Shown here piece after piece: positions 8,254 through 16,829 of a stretch of DNA of 33,200 bases. Origin of the DNA: Myxococcales bacterium (GTDB lineage: Bacteria > Myxococcota_A > UBA9042). Position 1 is the first letter of the stretch, and every line of letters starts with the position of its first letter. Below the pieces are notes generated by a model, which was given only the letters and a program-made list of their open reading frames with translations, was not told where the DNA came from and did no database searches. The stretch lies in contig SHZD01000042.1 of the NCBI GenBank assembly GCA_009692465.1, forward strand, positions 1 to 33,200, in the 5' to 3' direction. The position numbers were made by a program, and so were the translations under genes.

Positions 8254-9636
8254 TTAATGACTAGCGACCGCAACCGGCGCGCCAAGCGCCAGTTCAACCG
8301 CACTAGTTAGGGCCCGCTGGATTTGGTCGCGGCCGTCCGCCGTTTGCGCTTCGCAGCGCATCACCAACACCGGTCCAGTATTGGATGCCCGCACCAGACC
8401 CCAACCGTCGGCAAAATTAACCCGCACGCCGTCGATGTCGATGACGTCATGGGTGCGCTTGAATGCCGCGGCCACATGGCTAACGACAGAGAATTTTTGA
8501 TCATCTGCGCAGTGCAGCCGAATCTCTGGGGTCGCAAATGTGTGTGGAACGTCGGCAAGCAATTCAGACATCGGCCGCGGGTCGCGGGACAGGATTTCCA
8601 ACAATCGACAGGTAGTGTAGGTGGCATCATCAAAGCCGAAGTAGCGATGCTTATAGAAGATATGCCCACTCATCTCGCCGGCAAGCTGGGCCCCTTCCTG
8701 TTTCATGCGGTCCTTGATCAGGCTGTGGCCGACCTTGGACAACACCGGTCGGCCGCCGTGCTTGGCAATGTCGTCAAACAGGGTCTGGCTGCACTTGACC
8801 TCGCCGACGATCGCCGCCCCAGGCACGGCGCGCAGCACGGCGCGAGCTAGCAAAATCAAGAGCTTATCGCCCCAAAAGATCCCGCCTTTTTCGTCAATGA
8901 CGCCAATGCGGTCGCCGTCGCCGTCGTAAGCAATACCCACATCGGCACCCGATTCCGCCACGGCCCGGCGCAAGTCGGCCAAGTTGGCTTCGACGGTCGG
9001 ATCGGGATGGTGATTGGGGAAATTGCCGTCCGGTTCGACAAACAGACCGATCACTTCGCAGCCCAACCGGCGCACCAACGCCGGCGACGTCGGTCCAGTC
9101 GGCCCGTTGCCGCAGTCGATGACGACCTTGAGTTTGCGCGGGCCCAGTGTGATGTTGTTGGCAATCCAATCGCAATACGGGGTAGCAATATCAACATCTT
9201 GAACGCTGCCGACCCGGCCATTGCGGTGCAGATCGCCTGACAGGATACGCAACCGAAGCGCCGCGATCTCGTCGCCGTGCAAGCTAGCTTTGTTCAAGGT
9301 GATCTTGAAGCCGTTGTCAGCCGGTGGATTGTGGCTGCCGGTGACCATGACGCCGCCGCCGACATCGAGCGTAAAGGCGGCAAAGTACTGCATCGGGGTG
9401 GCACATACGCCGACGTCGATGATGTCGATTCCGGATTCCGTTAAGCCGGCGACCAAAGCGTCGCGCAAGCGTGGGCTCGACAGGCGGGCATCGCGGCCGA
9501 TCGCGAGACGTGGCAACAGGTGGCGGGCCAACACTTCGCTGGCGACGGCTCTGCCAATGTTGCGCGCCACGTCGTCGCCGAGATCGCGGTCGGCGACGCC
9601 GCGAATGTCGTAGGCTCGGAAAATATGGGGATTCAC
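8254..9636 (-). CDS. manB: Phosphomannomutase/phosphoglucomutase
   Basis: Predicted 460 aa, about the usual length for the alpha-D-phosphohexomutase family. It interconverts hexose 6-phosphate and 1-phosphate to feed nucleotide-sugar and polysaccharide synthesis in the cytoplasm. Motifs in order: NPHIFRAYDIRG at the N-terminus, TGSHNP with the phosphorylated Ser101, metal-binding DGDGDR at 238-243, the sugar-binding GEMSGH loop at 320-325, and a C-terminal phosphate-binding domain (RASNTGPVLVMRCE). I chose the GTG at 9636 because GGAG lies five bases upstream and the product then begins as family members usually do; a TTG at 9657 is possible. Whether it prefers mannose or glucose cannot be decided here, so the symbol is tentative. 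The 170-bp gap to the S55 gene shows no clear signal. Confidence 0.85.
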   Translation of the reverse strand: MNPHIFRAYDIRGVADRDLGDDVARNIGRAVASEVLARHLLPRLAIGRDARLSSPRLRDALVAGLTESGIDIIDVGVCATPMQYFAAFTLDVGGGVMVTGSHNPPADNGFKITLNKASLHGDEIAALRLRILSGDLHRNGRVGSVQDVDIATPYCDWIANNITLGPRKLKVVIDCGNGPTGPTSPALVRRLGCEVIGLFVEPDGNFPNHHPDPTVEANLADLRRAVAESGADVGIAYDGDGDRIGVIDEKGGIFWGDKLLILLARAVLRAVPGAAIVGEVKCSQTLFDDIAKHGGRPVLSKVGHSLIKDRMKQEGAQLAGEMSGHIFYKHRYFGFDDATYTTCRLLEILSRDPRPMSELLADVPHTFATPEIRLHCADDQKFSVVSHVAAAFKRTHDVIDIDGVRVNFADGWGLVRASNTGPVLVMRCEAQTADGRDQIQRALTSAVELALGAPVAVASH

Positions 9637-9745
9637 GCCGACTCCAGCCCGCGCCAAGTCGACGGCGCGCCGCCGATGCTAGGCAGTTTGACTGGCCTCG
9701 GCAAGAGCCCGACTAAGCGTATTCGGTCTAGACGGAAGGGTTGGA

Positions 9746-11479
9746 CTATTTTGGCTTACAGATCAGCGAGGTCGGCGTGCTTTGGACGCAGTTTTCGGTG
9801 TCGGCGCACTTCTTGACCACAGTTTTGTCGCCATCGGCAAGCATCGACGACGAACACTTGGTCGGGCTGGTGCCGGTACAGCCATAGACCTGCGCGATCT
9901 TGTAGCCAATTTCGCCTTCGCACGCGTACTTGTTGCCGACCACGAAAGTACTGCACGCGGTGCCAGCAGGCTTGAGCGTGTTCGAACCCTTGTCGCAGCA
10001 CACGCCGTCGAGGCAGCAGTCGACTTTGGCTTTCAGCGCGCACTTGCCGGTGGTCATGGCGCAGGCTGCGGTTTCACACACGCCAGGTGCTGCGCTCGGG
10101 TCGTTGGCGCAGTCGTCGTCTGTTTGGCAACAGCCGGGCTTCTTGACCCCGGCGCACTGGCCGGCATCGTCGCACTTGGGCGTCGTCAAGCACGGTCCGG
10201 CGGAAGTGCAGACGCTGCCGGCGGTTTTGAGCGTCCACCCGGTCGGCTTGCTGGCATCGCAGACTTTGCAACCACCTGAACCCTCGGCGGCTTTGCCGTT
10301 GGCGACGCACTGGCCGTCGAGTGCGCAAAAGCCGACTTTGGCGGTCCATCCAGCCTTGTTCTTGCTCACATCACACAGTTGGCAGGCATCGGTGGGATTA
10401 ACAGCCTTGTCGGCAATGCACTGCCCGTCGATGGCACAAAAGCCTGATTTGCCGGACCAAACGCTTGAAATAGCGGTAGGATCACAAACTTGGCAGATGC
10501 TGGCCGGATTGGGTTCGCCGGATTTGTAGCATTTGCCGTCGATGTAACAAGTGGTGGCCTTGGTCGACCACGCGGTAGTGCTTTTGGTGGTGTCGCAAAC
10601 CGCACACACAGCGGCAGGATTGACCGCGCCCGAGCTGACACAATCGCCGTCGATCGCGCATTTTCCGGGCAGAGCGGTCCAGTTGTCTTGTTTTTTGGCC
10701 GGATCACAAGTCGCGCAGCCGCTGGAGATCGGGTCTTGGTCGCCAGCCTTGAGGCACTTGCCGTCGATCAGGCAGTTCTTGGTATTGATCTTGTTGACGC
10801 AAGCGCCCTTGTCGCAATAGTCCAAGGTGCAGTCGATGTTGTCGTTGCAATCTTTGGGTTGTTTGGTGCAGGTGCCTGAGATGCACTTGGCGGTGTTGCA
10901 GTCGTCGCCCGCCGGACACTCGCTGTCCTTTTGGCAACACGCCTTCATCGGTTGTTGAAAGCAGTAGCCGTTGGTCTTGTTGCAGGAATCCGAAGTGCAA
11001 TCATTGCCATCGTCGCAATCGCCGTCTTTGCCGCACTTGCAGATTTGGGCAAAACCCGCGCAGCAGTTGCCTTCGCCCAAGCACAACACCGAGCAGTGGC
11101 AGGGATTGTCCTCCATGTAGATGCCGCAGTGGCCTTCGCAAGTGGTCACGACCGGCTTGGTTTGTGGCCCGCCATCTGCGCCCGTTTGGCCGTCGTCGGT
11201 GGTCTCACTGGTGCCAATCGCCTCGGATTGGCCTCCGTCCGCATTGCCTGCGTTGTCGGCAATTGGACCCAAGTCCAATACGGGCGGCACATCGGGTGCC
11301 GAAGTGGCGGTATCCAGCACTGCGCCGCCGGTTTGGCTGTCCTCTTGCTCAAAGCGAGAATTGCCATCGGGTTCGCCAACGCCGGTCTCAGGCAAAGTCG
11401 CGTCATCGACAGCCGCAGAGTCCTCACAACCCGCTGCGATCGCAGCCGCTGCTATCACTGGGAACCAAAATCGGAGCAC
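9746..11479 (-). CDS. Cys-rich repeat lipoprotein
   Basis: Predicted 577 aa. The GTG at 11479 follows AGGGAGG at ideal spacing and gives MLRFWFPVIAAAAIAAGCEDS, a lipoprotein signal with lipobox AAGC (lipidated Cys18). Next comes an acidic, Gly/Asp-rich linker (~20-100), then a cystine-rich region: one CEGHCGIYMEDNPCHC-type module, CDDGNDCTSDSCN-type units, and about five ~40-residue repeats of the form C-x-IDGxC...NP...C.VCD....W (roughly 235-420). The C-terminal ~130 residues hold further Cys pairs. Such modules are common in Myxococcota surface lipoproteins and probably form stacked disulfide domains; the ligand is unknown. It lies upstream of the phosphohexomutase on the same strand. Confidence 0.8.
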   Translation of the reverse strand: MLRFWFPVIAAAAIAAGCEDSAAVDDATLPETGVGEPDGNSRFEQEDSQTGGAVLDTATSAPDVPPVLDLGPIADNAGNADGGQSEAIGTSETTDDGQTGADGGPQTKPVVTTCEGHCGIYMEDNPCHCSVLCLGEGNCCAGFAQICKCGKDGDCDDGNDCTSDSCNKTNGYCFQQPMKACCQKDSECPAGDDCNTAKCISGTCTKQPKDCNDNIDCTLDYCDKGACVNKINTKNCLIDGKCLKAGDQDPISSGCATCDPAKKQDNWTALPGKCAIDGDCVSSGAVNPAAVCAVCDTTKSTTAWSTKATTCYIDGKCYKSGEPNPASICQVCDPTAISSVWSGKSGFCAIDGQCIADKAVNPTDACQLCDVSKNKAGWTAKVGFCALDGQCVANGKAAEGSGGCKVCDASKPTGWTLKTAGSVCTSAGPCLTTPKCDDAGQCAGVKKPGCCQTDDDCANDPSAAPGVCETAACAMTTGKCALKAKVDCCLDGVCCDKGSNTLKPAGTACSTFVVGNKYACEGEIGYKIAQVYGCTGTSPTKCSSSMLADGDKTVVKKCADTENCVQSTPTSLICKPK

Positions 11480-11713
11480 GTATCCTCCCTTTGGGGCCAA
11501 AATATCAATAATTGTGCGGGTATCTGCAAAAAAACGGAGAGGGCGCCGTGGCCGACGCCGCGCCCCAAGTGTAACGGGTTGGAGTCGGCGACGCGACTAC
11601 GGCCGGGCATCGCGCGGCCGCGGCTGGGTAGCCAGAGTCCCCCTAGGACCGTGCACAGCCAGCGCCGTCGCCGATCGTCCAATTGGCTGGTGGCCGCCTG
11701 GCGTTTCCTGGCA

Positions 11714-11855
11714 CTAAGGGCTCGTGAAAAAATAACTCGATCGATCCGCGACTGGAACGGAGCGTGCAGGCGGCTTGCAAAGCCGCGAGTTAGCGACCGA
11801 CCAAGCAAGCACTGGGCCGAGGTGCAAAATCGACTTGATTTTGCACGGGCCCTAA
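11714..11855 (-). mobile_element. Repeat B, copy 2
   Basis: Read on the minus strand it runs from TTAGGGCCCGTG to CACGAGCCCTTAG, so the inverted ends are GGGCCCGTG and GGGCTCGTG flanked by TTA. The left-arm stem is GTGCAAAATC/GATTTTGCAC with loop AAGTC, the core is a variant (GTGCTTGCTTGGTCGGTCGC), and the right-arm stem is CGGCTT/AAGCCG. It begins four bases after the stop of the cytochrome/Cys-rich gene. The rest of the gap, 11480-11713, shows no gene or clear signal. Confidence 0.8.
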
Positions 11856-11859
11856 CGCG

Positions 11860-14517
11860 CTATTTTTTGGCGCCGGCATTGATCCAGTTCTTCACCAAAT
11901 CAGACAGTTCGGTACTGACGCCGCCACTGCCGAGCGGCATTTTGCTGCCGCAACCGTGGTTGGCGGTGCCGGTAATTTTGAGCCAGAAATGGCTGTCAAT
12001 TGCGCTGCCCGGCTTGACGTAGACCTTGCCAATGCAGTTTGGGTTGTTGGGGGCTACATTGACAAATGCCGCATAGGCCGAGTCCGACGTCGAGCCCAAG
12101 CTGAGGCCGCCGGAGCCGCCGTGGCAGCCGGTGCAACCTTTGCCCTGAATGACTTTGCTGTAGACGTCGGCCCAAGTTGCCGGCGGCACGCAGCCGCCGA
12201 TGGCGGCGTTCACGCAACCGGCAGTCGGGCTGCAACTGTCGGCGGTGCACACGTTGCCGTCATCGCAACTGGGCGCGGCACCGCCTTTGCAGGCGCCAAG
12301 GTCACAGGTGTCTTTGCTGGTGCACGCATTGCTGTCACTGCAACTGGCAGAATTATTTACTTTTTTGCAACCAGTGGCCTTGTCGCAACTGTCGGTAGTG
12401 CACACGTTGCCGTCGTCGCAGTTAACGGCAATTCCGGCGCACGAGCCGCCATCGCAGGCGTCCGATGTGGTGCAGGCACTGTTATCGTTGCAAGTCGCGG
12501 TGGTGTTGGCGTGGGTGCAGCCCTTGACCTTGTCGCACGCGTCGGTGGTGCACGGATTGGTGTCGTCGCAACTGGGCGCTGCCCCGCCGACACAGGCCTT
12601 ATTTTGACACTTGTCGCTGCCGGTGCAGGCGTTGTTGTCGTCACAGCCTAAGCTATTCGCAGTGTTGGCGCAGCCACCGCTGCAAGAATCTGTAGTACAG
12701 GGATTATTGTCCTCGCAAGCGCCAGCATTGCCCTTGCAGACGCCGCCAGTGCACACATCGTTGGCGGTGCAGGCGTCATTGTCGTTGCAGGTTGAGGTGT
12801 TATTGACGTTGCTGCAACCGGAGGCCTTGGTGCAAGCGTCGGTCGTACACGGGTTGCTGTCGTCGCAACTGATGGCCGTGCCAGCGCACACGCCGTTGGC
12901 GCACACGTCGCCGGTGGTGCAGGCGTTGCTGTCGCCGCAGGTCAGCGTGTTCTGCGCGTTGACGCAGCCCTTGGCCTTGTCGCAGCTATCGGTGGTGCAC
13001 ACGCTGCTGTCAATGCAACTGATGGCTTTGCCTGCGCAACCTGCCGCTGCGCACACGTCGCCAGTGGTGCAGGCGCTGGCGTCGTCGCAGCCTGCGCTGT
13101 TGGCGGCGTGGGCGCAACCGGTCTTGGCGGCACAACTTTCGTCGGTACAGGGGTTGGCGTCGTCGCATTTGAGGACTGGGCCGCCGGTGCATAGGCCAGC
13201 CATGCAGACATCGGCGGTGGTGCAGGCGTTCTTGTCGTCACAGCCCAGCGTGTTGTTGGTCTGACCGCAGCCCTTGACCGTGTCGCATTTGTCGACCGTG
13301 CACACGTTGTTGTCGTTGCAGTCGGCGTTGACGGTGCACTTGGGCACGCAACCACTGATGGCGGCGTGAGTGCAGGCCCCGGTCGCGGTGGTGCAGGCAT
13401 CGGTGGTGCAATCGTTTTTGTCGTCGCACGCGTTGGGTGGGCCCGCTTTGCAGGTGCTGACTGCGCAGGCGTCGCCGACGGTGCAGCCGTTGCCGTCCGA
13501 ACACGCAGCGGCATTGGCTGTGGCCTTGCAACCGCTGGCGGCGGCGCAACTGTCGTCGGTACAGGCGTTGCCGTCGTCGCATTTGGTGGTGTTGCCGGCG
13601 CAGGTGCCGAAAAAGCACAAATCGCTGCTAGTGCAGGCATTGAGGTCGTTGCACAGAGCGGAATTAGTGGCATGGACGCAGCCACTGGTGGCATCGCAGC
13701 TATCGGTCGTGCACGGATTGCTGTCGTCACACGCCTTGGCTGTACCTGTGCATTTGCCGGCGGTGCAGGCGTCGCCGATCGTACACACGGCGCTATCGTC
13801 GCAAACGCCGCCTTCGTTGCCGGCCGCTTCCGCGCATAAGCCAGTGGCGGCAACGCAAGCGTTGGTCAAGCATGGGTTTTTGCTGGCTGTACAGGCGACA
13901 GTCGAGTTTGGTTTGGCGGCACACACCACAACTTTTTCCGATTTGTCGCAGAAAAACAAGCCATTGCACAGGTTGCCATCGTCTTTGGTTGAGCAGTCAG
14001 CGTCCGTTACGCAGGCTGGTGGCGCGGCTACGTCCAGCACTTCAGCGGCGGCGTCGACCGAATCGGGGGCAGTGGCGGTGTCAGGTGCGCTGGCGGTATC
14101 GACTGCGGTGTCAGGGCCCACTTCGGCCGCGACCTCGGCTGCCACATCGGCCAGCGCATCGGCGCCAGTGCTGCCGGTGTCCATCACGGAGTCTGGGGCG
14201 GAGTCTGGCGCGGCACTATCGGCATCGGCTGCTGCGATTTCGGCGGCAACATCGGGGGCGATGGCGGTGTCGACCAACGGCGGCGTATCGGCTGGTACTG
14301 CGTCCAGTTGGGCGTCGACGCTTGCAATTTCAGGGTCTTGACTGTCAGCGCTGGCGCTAGAATCGGAGCCTCGGGCGGCATCCGCCCCGGTATCGCTTGA
14401 CCTCGACGCCGTTTCCGCCCCGGCTGAGTTCGCCGAATTGGCGTCGCTTCCAGCAGTATTGGTGCATCCAGCCCACACCAGAACAGCGCATGCGCGCGCA
14501 ATCGCCCCGATTTTCAT
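11860..14517 (-). CDS. Long Cys-rich repeat lipoprotein with C-terminal cytochrome c-like domain
   Basis: Predicted 885 aa. The ATG at 14517 is preceded by a GGGGGA ribosome-binding site and gives MKIGAIARACAVLVWAGC, a lipoprotein signal ending in a lipobox. Residues ~20-170 are an Ala/Asp/Ser/Val-rich linker. Then come about eleven ~45-50-residue units of the pattern CDDxNxCTTDxC...GC......C.D.NACT..D.C..G.C. The last ~105 residues form a small c-type cytochrome-like domain with heme motif CTGCH (CxxCH) and a candidate distal ligand in KMPLG. Family knowledge says the units are disulfide-stabilised surface stalks. I infer an outer-membrane-anchored or exported heme protein held away from the surface, possibly an electron-transfer or oxidase-associated lipoprotein. 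Confidence 0.8.
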   Translation of the reverse strand: MKIGAIARACAVLVWAGCTNTAGSDANSANSAGAETASRSSDTGADAARGSDSSASADSQDPEIASVDAQLDAVPADTPPLVDTAIAPDVAAEIAAADADSAAPDSAPDSVMDTGSTGADALADVAAEVAAEVGPDTAVDTASAPDTATAPDSVDAAAEVLDVAAPPACVTDADCSTKDDGNLCNGLFFCDKSEKVVVCAAKPNSTVACTASKNPCLTNACVAATGLCAEAAGNEGGVCDDSAVCTIGDACTAGKCTGTAKACDDSNPCTTDSCDATSGCVHATNSALCNDLNACTSSDLCFFGTCAGNTTKCDDGNACTDDSCAAASGCKATANAAACSDGNGCTVGDACAVSTCKAGPPNACDDKNDCTTDACTTATGACTHAAISGCVPKCTVNADCNDNNVCTVDKCDTVKGCGQTNNTLGCDDKNACTTADVCMAGLCTGGPVLKCDDANPCTDESCAAKTGCAHAANSAGCDDASACTTGDVCAAAGCAGKAISCIDSSVCTTDSCDKAKGCVNAQNTLTCGDSNACTTGDVCANGVCAGTAISCDDSNPCTTDACTKASGCSNVNNTSTCNDNDACTANDVCTGGVCKGNAGACEDNNPCTTDSCSGGCANTANSLGCDDNNACTGSDKCQNKACVGGAAPSCDDTNPCTTDACDKVKGCTHANTTATCNDNSACTTSDACDGGSCAGIAVNCDDGNVCTTDSCDKATGCKKVNNSASCSDSNACTSKDTCDLGACKGGAAPSCDDGNVCTADSCSPTAGCVNAAIGGCVPPATWADVYSKVIQGKGCTGCHGGSGGLSLGSTSDSAYAAFVNVAPNNPNCIGKVYVKPGSAIDSHFWLKITGTANHGCGSKMPLGSGGVSTELSDLVKNWINAGAKK

Positions 14518-14715
14518 ATGTCCCCCACAGCGCCAACCCGCGCACTCGGATTGCGCAAAGGCCAAGTTGGCGCGACTGCTCAATCCTACACAGGTCGGTG
14601 GCAAATACCAGCAACTTGGTCGCGGCGGATCGAAGTAGGCGCGCAATCTCAACCACGGCCAGGCCGATGTCGGTAGGGCGAGGCCATCTTGGCGGTGTTT
14701 GCGGTGCGACCAGCC

Positions 14716-14820
14716 CGCGACCGCCCGCTTTGGGCGCAACTGTGCGTCGCGGCGTCGCCTTTCTCCTTGATCTGCATCCCAAATCGGGGGCCGCGGAGAA
14801 TTTCGATGGGGAATCCTGGC
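14716..14820 (+). repeat. Repeat A, copy 3 (short form without inner hairpin)
   Basis: It carries both family ends (CCGCTTTGGGCGC ... GCATCCCAAATCGGGGG) and the GGGGAATCCTGG tail of copy 2, but only about 45 bp between them. The central hairpin module found in copies 1, 2, 4 and 5 is absent, which shows that the element is modular. It lies ~200 bp upstream of the cytochrome/Cys-rich gene; 14518-14715 shows nothing else I can name. Confidence 0.8.
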
Positions 14821-14920
14821 AGGGGCGACCGGGGCGACCGCAAGTACGGCTGTCTCAGACCGCCTAAGCCATTTCGACGGTGCTGGGGCTCCCAGCGGTT
14901 GGGCCACAAGTTGGGCGAAT

Positions 14921-14990
14921 GCTGGCGCGGCGCCAGCACCGGGCCCCAACTTTTTTGGCGCGGCGCCAAAAAAGCCGCATCGAATGCGGC
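14921..14990. repeat. Cluster of three adjacent perfect hairpins
   Basis: Three palindromes lie almost end to end: GCTGGCG/CGCCAGC (14921-14937, loop CGG), CTTTTTTGGCG/CGCCAAAAAAG (14950-14974, loop CGG) and GCCGCAT/ATGCGGC (14974-14990, loop CGA). No ORF is associated. The T-tract lies 5' and the A-tract 3' within the second stem, which is the wrong order for an intrinsic terminator on either strand. It may be another MITE-like element. Confidence 0.75.
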
Positions 14991-15132
14991 CGCCAGCGGT
15001 TAGGGTCCCTTTCGCGCTTTGCACCACCCATTTTCTTGACCTCCGTGCCCCCGCGGCACGATCACCGCAGCCCAGTGGCGCCCACCAGTGCACGGAGCCC
15101 CGATGCAAGACCACGACCTGCGCGCAGCCTTA

Positions 15133-15265
15133 GGAACTGCCAGAATAAGTCATTGTGGGACTGGTTCTGTTTGCTTGTTTTGTTGGTCGCTAAGCTCGCG
15201 TCCCCAAAGGTCGACTCGCCGCTCCTGTGTTGCCCAGATCGATCGAGTTAGTTGAGGACAGTTCC
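15133..15265 (+). mobile_element. Repeat B, copy 3, with TTA target duplication
   Basis: A 133-bp element with inverted ends GGAACTGCC and GGACAGTTCC, flanked on both sides by TTA (15130-15132 and 15266-15268). The left-arm stem is AGAAT/ATT-type with loop AAGTC, the core variant is TTGCTTGTTTTGTTGGTCGC, and the right arm has CCC/AGG pairing. It interrupts the coding sequence that begins at 15103. Confidence 0.85.
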
Positions 15266-15350
15266 TTAGACGACGTCGCCGACGACGGCTGGTTTACCGT
15301 GTGCCGCTGTGATGCCGACCCGAGTCTGGTGGCCTTGGTCGCCGACCTGC

Positions 15351-15410
15351 CCAAATGGGTCGCCGAACTGGCCAAATGGGTCGCCGAACTGGCCAAACGG
15401 GTCGCCGACT
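15351..15410 (+). repeat. 21-bp tandem repeat in coding sequence
   Basis: Two perfect copies of a 21-bp unit start at 15351 and 15372, followed by a diverged third from 15393. They encode the heptad KWVAELA, consistent with an amphipathic helix. Part of the same unit is also visible just upstream. Confidence 0.85.
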
Positions 15411-15589
15411 GTGATAGCACCGTAGCCGCCAATACCCTGCACCGCACCACGGTGCGCGAACCGCTGGTCGCCGCGGTCAATGCCGAGCGCACCACCCTGC
15501 ATGCAGCGCTGGTGCAGATTGCGGTCCAAGAAAAGTACGGCAAGAAGTGGGCCGACAGCTTCTTTCGCAAGGCGCGGCCGCGCAAGACG

Positions 15590-15626
15590 AGAGAGCCGAT
15601 CAAATCCTATTTGATCGACTCTCTAG
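15590..15626. repeat. Palindrome made of repeat C ends
   Basis: AGAGAG/CTCTCT and CGATCAAAT/ATTTGATCG pair across a CCT loop with one mismatch, and CTAG follows at 15623-15626. The left half equals the left end of repeat C. The C interior is missing, so this looks like a collapsed or solo-end form of C. It contributes about 12 in-frame residues to the surrounding broken CDS. Confidence 0.7.
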
Positions 15627-15819
15627 CGCAGATCGTCACCTTCGCGGACACCCAGGTCAAAGCCGTCGTGCTGGCCTGGCCAAACGTGGTAGACCCGCAG
15701 AACTTGCCCGACGTGTTGGCGGCGTTCACTTTTCCTGCGGATCGCGACAAAGTGCGGCGGGCGCTCAAGGGCAAGTGGGCCAGCCGCATTGGCTGTCTTG
15801 CGCTAGGGCCCGGCGCGCG

Positions 15820-16682
15820 TCACCACGAGGATCCAGCCGGGCAGCAGCTGTACGCGCTCGCCCCCGCCTGAACTTCGCGCCAAGTCGGCCCCGCCAGCAC
15901 GCCCTCCAACACCAATTCGCGCGCGCCCGCCGAGAACCCTGCCCGCGCAAAGAGTGCCTTCGCGCCAGCGACGTCCAAGTCGCCGGGCCGCCGCCAGTCT
16001 TGCCAGAACACGAACTGGCCGCCCGGCTTGATCAGCCGCGCCACGCCCCGGAAGTAGGTTTCGGCCGTTTGCAGCGCGTGGGCCTCGTCGCGCAGTTGCA
16101 TCGCCAGCGTCATCAAGCCCAGGTCGGCGCTGGCCGCCGGCAAATCATCGAGCGCGAGGTCGCGGTCGTGCTGACACACCCGCGTCTCGACCCTGGCCAC
16201 CGAGGTGACGTCGCGCGCCAACTCCGCTGCGGCATGGCGCAATTGCCGCAGTTCACCCGCTTGCAGGTCGGTGGCGTACACCCTGCCACCCCGCCCGATG
16301 CGCTGGGCCAGCCGCAACGCATGCCAGCCGCGCCCCGCGCCTAGGTCCAGCGCAGTCATGCCTGGCGCGACCTGCAACGCCTCGTGGATGCGCAAGCGAC
16401 CGGCAGCCACCGCGGCCTGCACGTCGTCGGTGCGGTAGTAGGCCGCATCGGGCACCTTGACGCGCGCGCCGTAGCAGTTTCCCCCCGAGCACACGGCGCC
16501 AGGGTCGCAAGACCAATCGGGCCGGCACGGGCAACCTTGAGTGCCTGGGTTTGCGCAGCCGGCTGGCAGTTCGGCCGCGGCTGCGTGGCCGTGGGCGGTG
16601 CTCAGCGCCTGGTCGCCACTGCCAGTGGCCCTGGGGGGCACGCGGCCAACAAGAGGACCAGGCACGCGAGGACGCTAGCCAC
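15820..16682 (-). CDS. Exported class I SAM-dependent methyltransferase, probable frameshift at N-terminus
   Basis: From 16665 down to 15820 one frame encodes a Cys-rich stretch (CANPGTQGCPCRPDWSCDPGAVC) followed by a methyltransferase: APGMTALDLGAGRGWHALRLAQRIG is the SAM-binding motif I region (quoted in part), then RVYATDLQ, LPAASADLGLMTLAM and a VARLIKPGGQFVFW motif. GTG 16682 in another frame encodes VASVLACLVLLLAAC, a lipoprotein signal. One extra C in the six-base run at 16633-16638 would join the two into a lipoprotein-anchored methyltransferase. So either the gene has recently broken or the run is a sequencing error. Exported methyltransferases of the COG4798 type are known, and the YYRTDDVQAAV stretch fits that group; substrates are unknown. 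Confidence 0.6.
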
Positions 16683-16829
16683 AATGGGCCCATGCGGTCA
16701 CACGAATCGTGGGTGGTCGGTGACGGAGGCCATGGCAGGTCGCTTGGTGGCAAGGTGGGCAGTATCCCGGCCGCGCTTGGTTCGGTCAACACGGCCAGAG
16801 ATCGCACCCCACCTTTATTCAGACCCATG

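Larger units (their letters stand above)
15103..15871 (+). pseudogene. Unknown-function CDS interrupted by repeat B3
   Basis: ATG 15103 follows GGAG (in CACGGAGCCCCG) and begins MQDHDLRAAL. After nine codons and TTA, a 136-bp B element plus TTA duplication intervenes and shifts the frame. Joining TTA 15130-15132 directly to GAC at 15269 restores one frame reading on to DDVADDGWF and then to 15871. The product would be ~210 aa, mostly helical, with a 7-residue repeat KWVAELA (21-bp DNA repeat at 15351-15410) and a C-part rich in hydrophobic heptads (FADTQVKAVVLAWPNVVDP). A C-family palindrome at 15590-15626 sits in frame inside it. The 3' end overlaps the convergent methyltransferase gene by ~50 bp. 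I do not recognise the family. Confidence 0.65.

Noticed and set aside
11956..14341. Long plus-strand ORFs through the Cys-rich genes
   Set aside because: They are shadows of the repetitive minus-strand coding sequence and lack plausible starts and domains.
11860..15114. Start of the long Cys-rich gene at 15114
   Set aside because: The extra ~199 residues cross repeat A3 and the hairpin cluster; the ATG at 14517 gives a clean lipoprotein signal with a ribosome-binding site.
15227..15871. A 214-aa ORF starting GTG at 15227 taken as an intact gene
   Set aside because: The start lies inside repeat B3 and lacks a ribosome-binding site; the original start is ATG 15103, upstream of the insertion.
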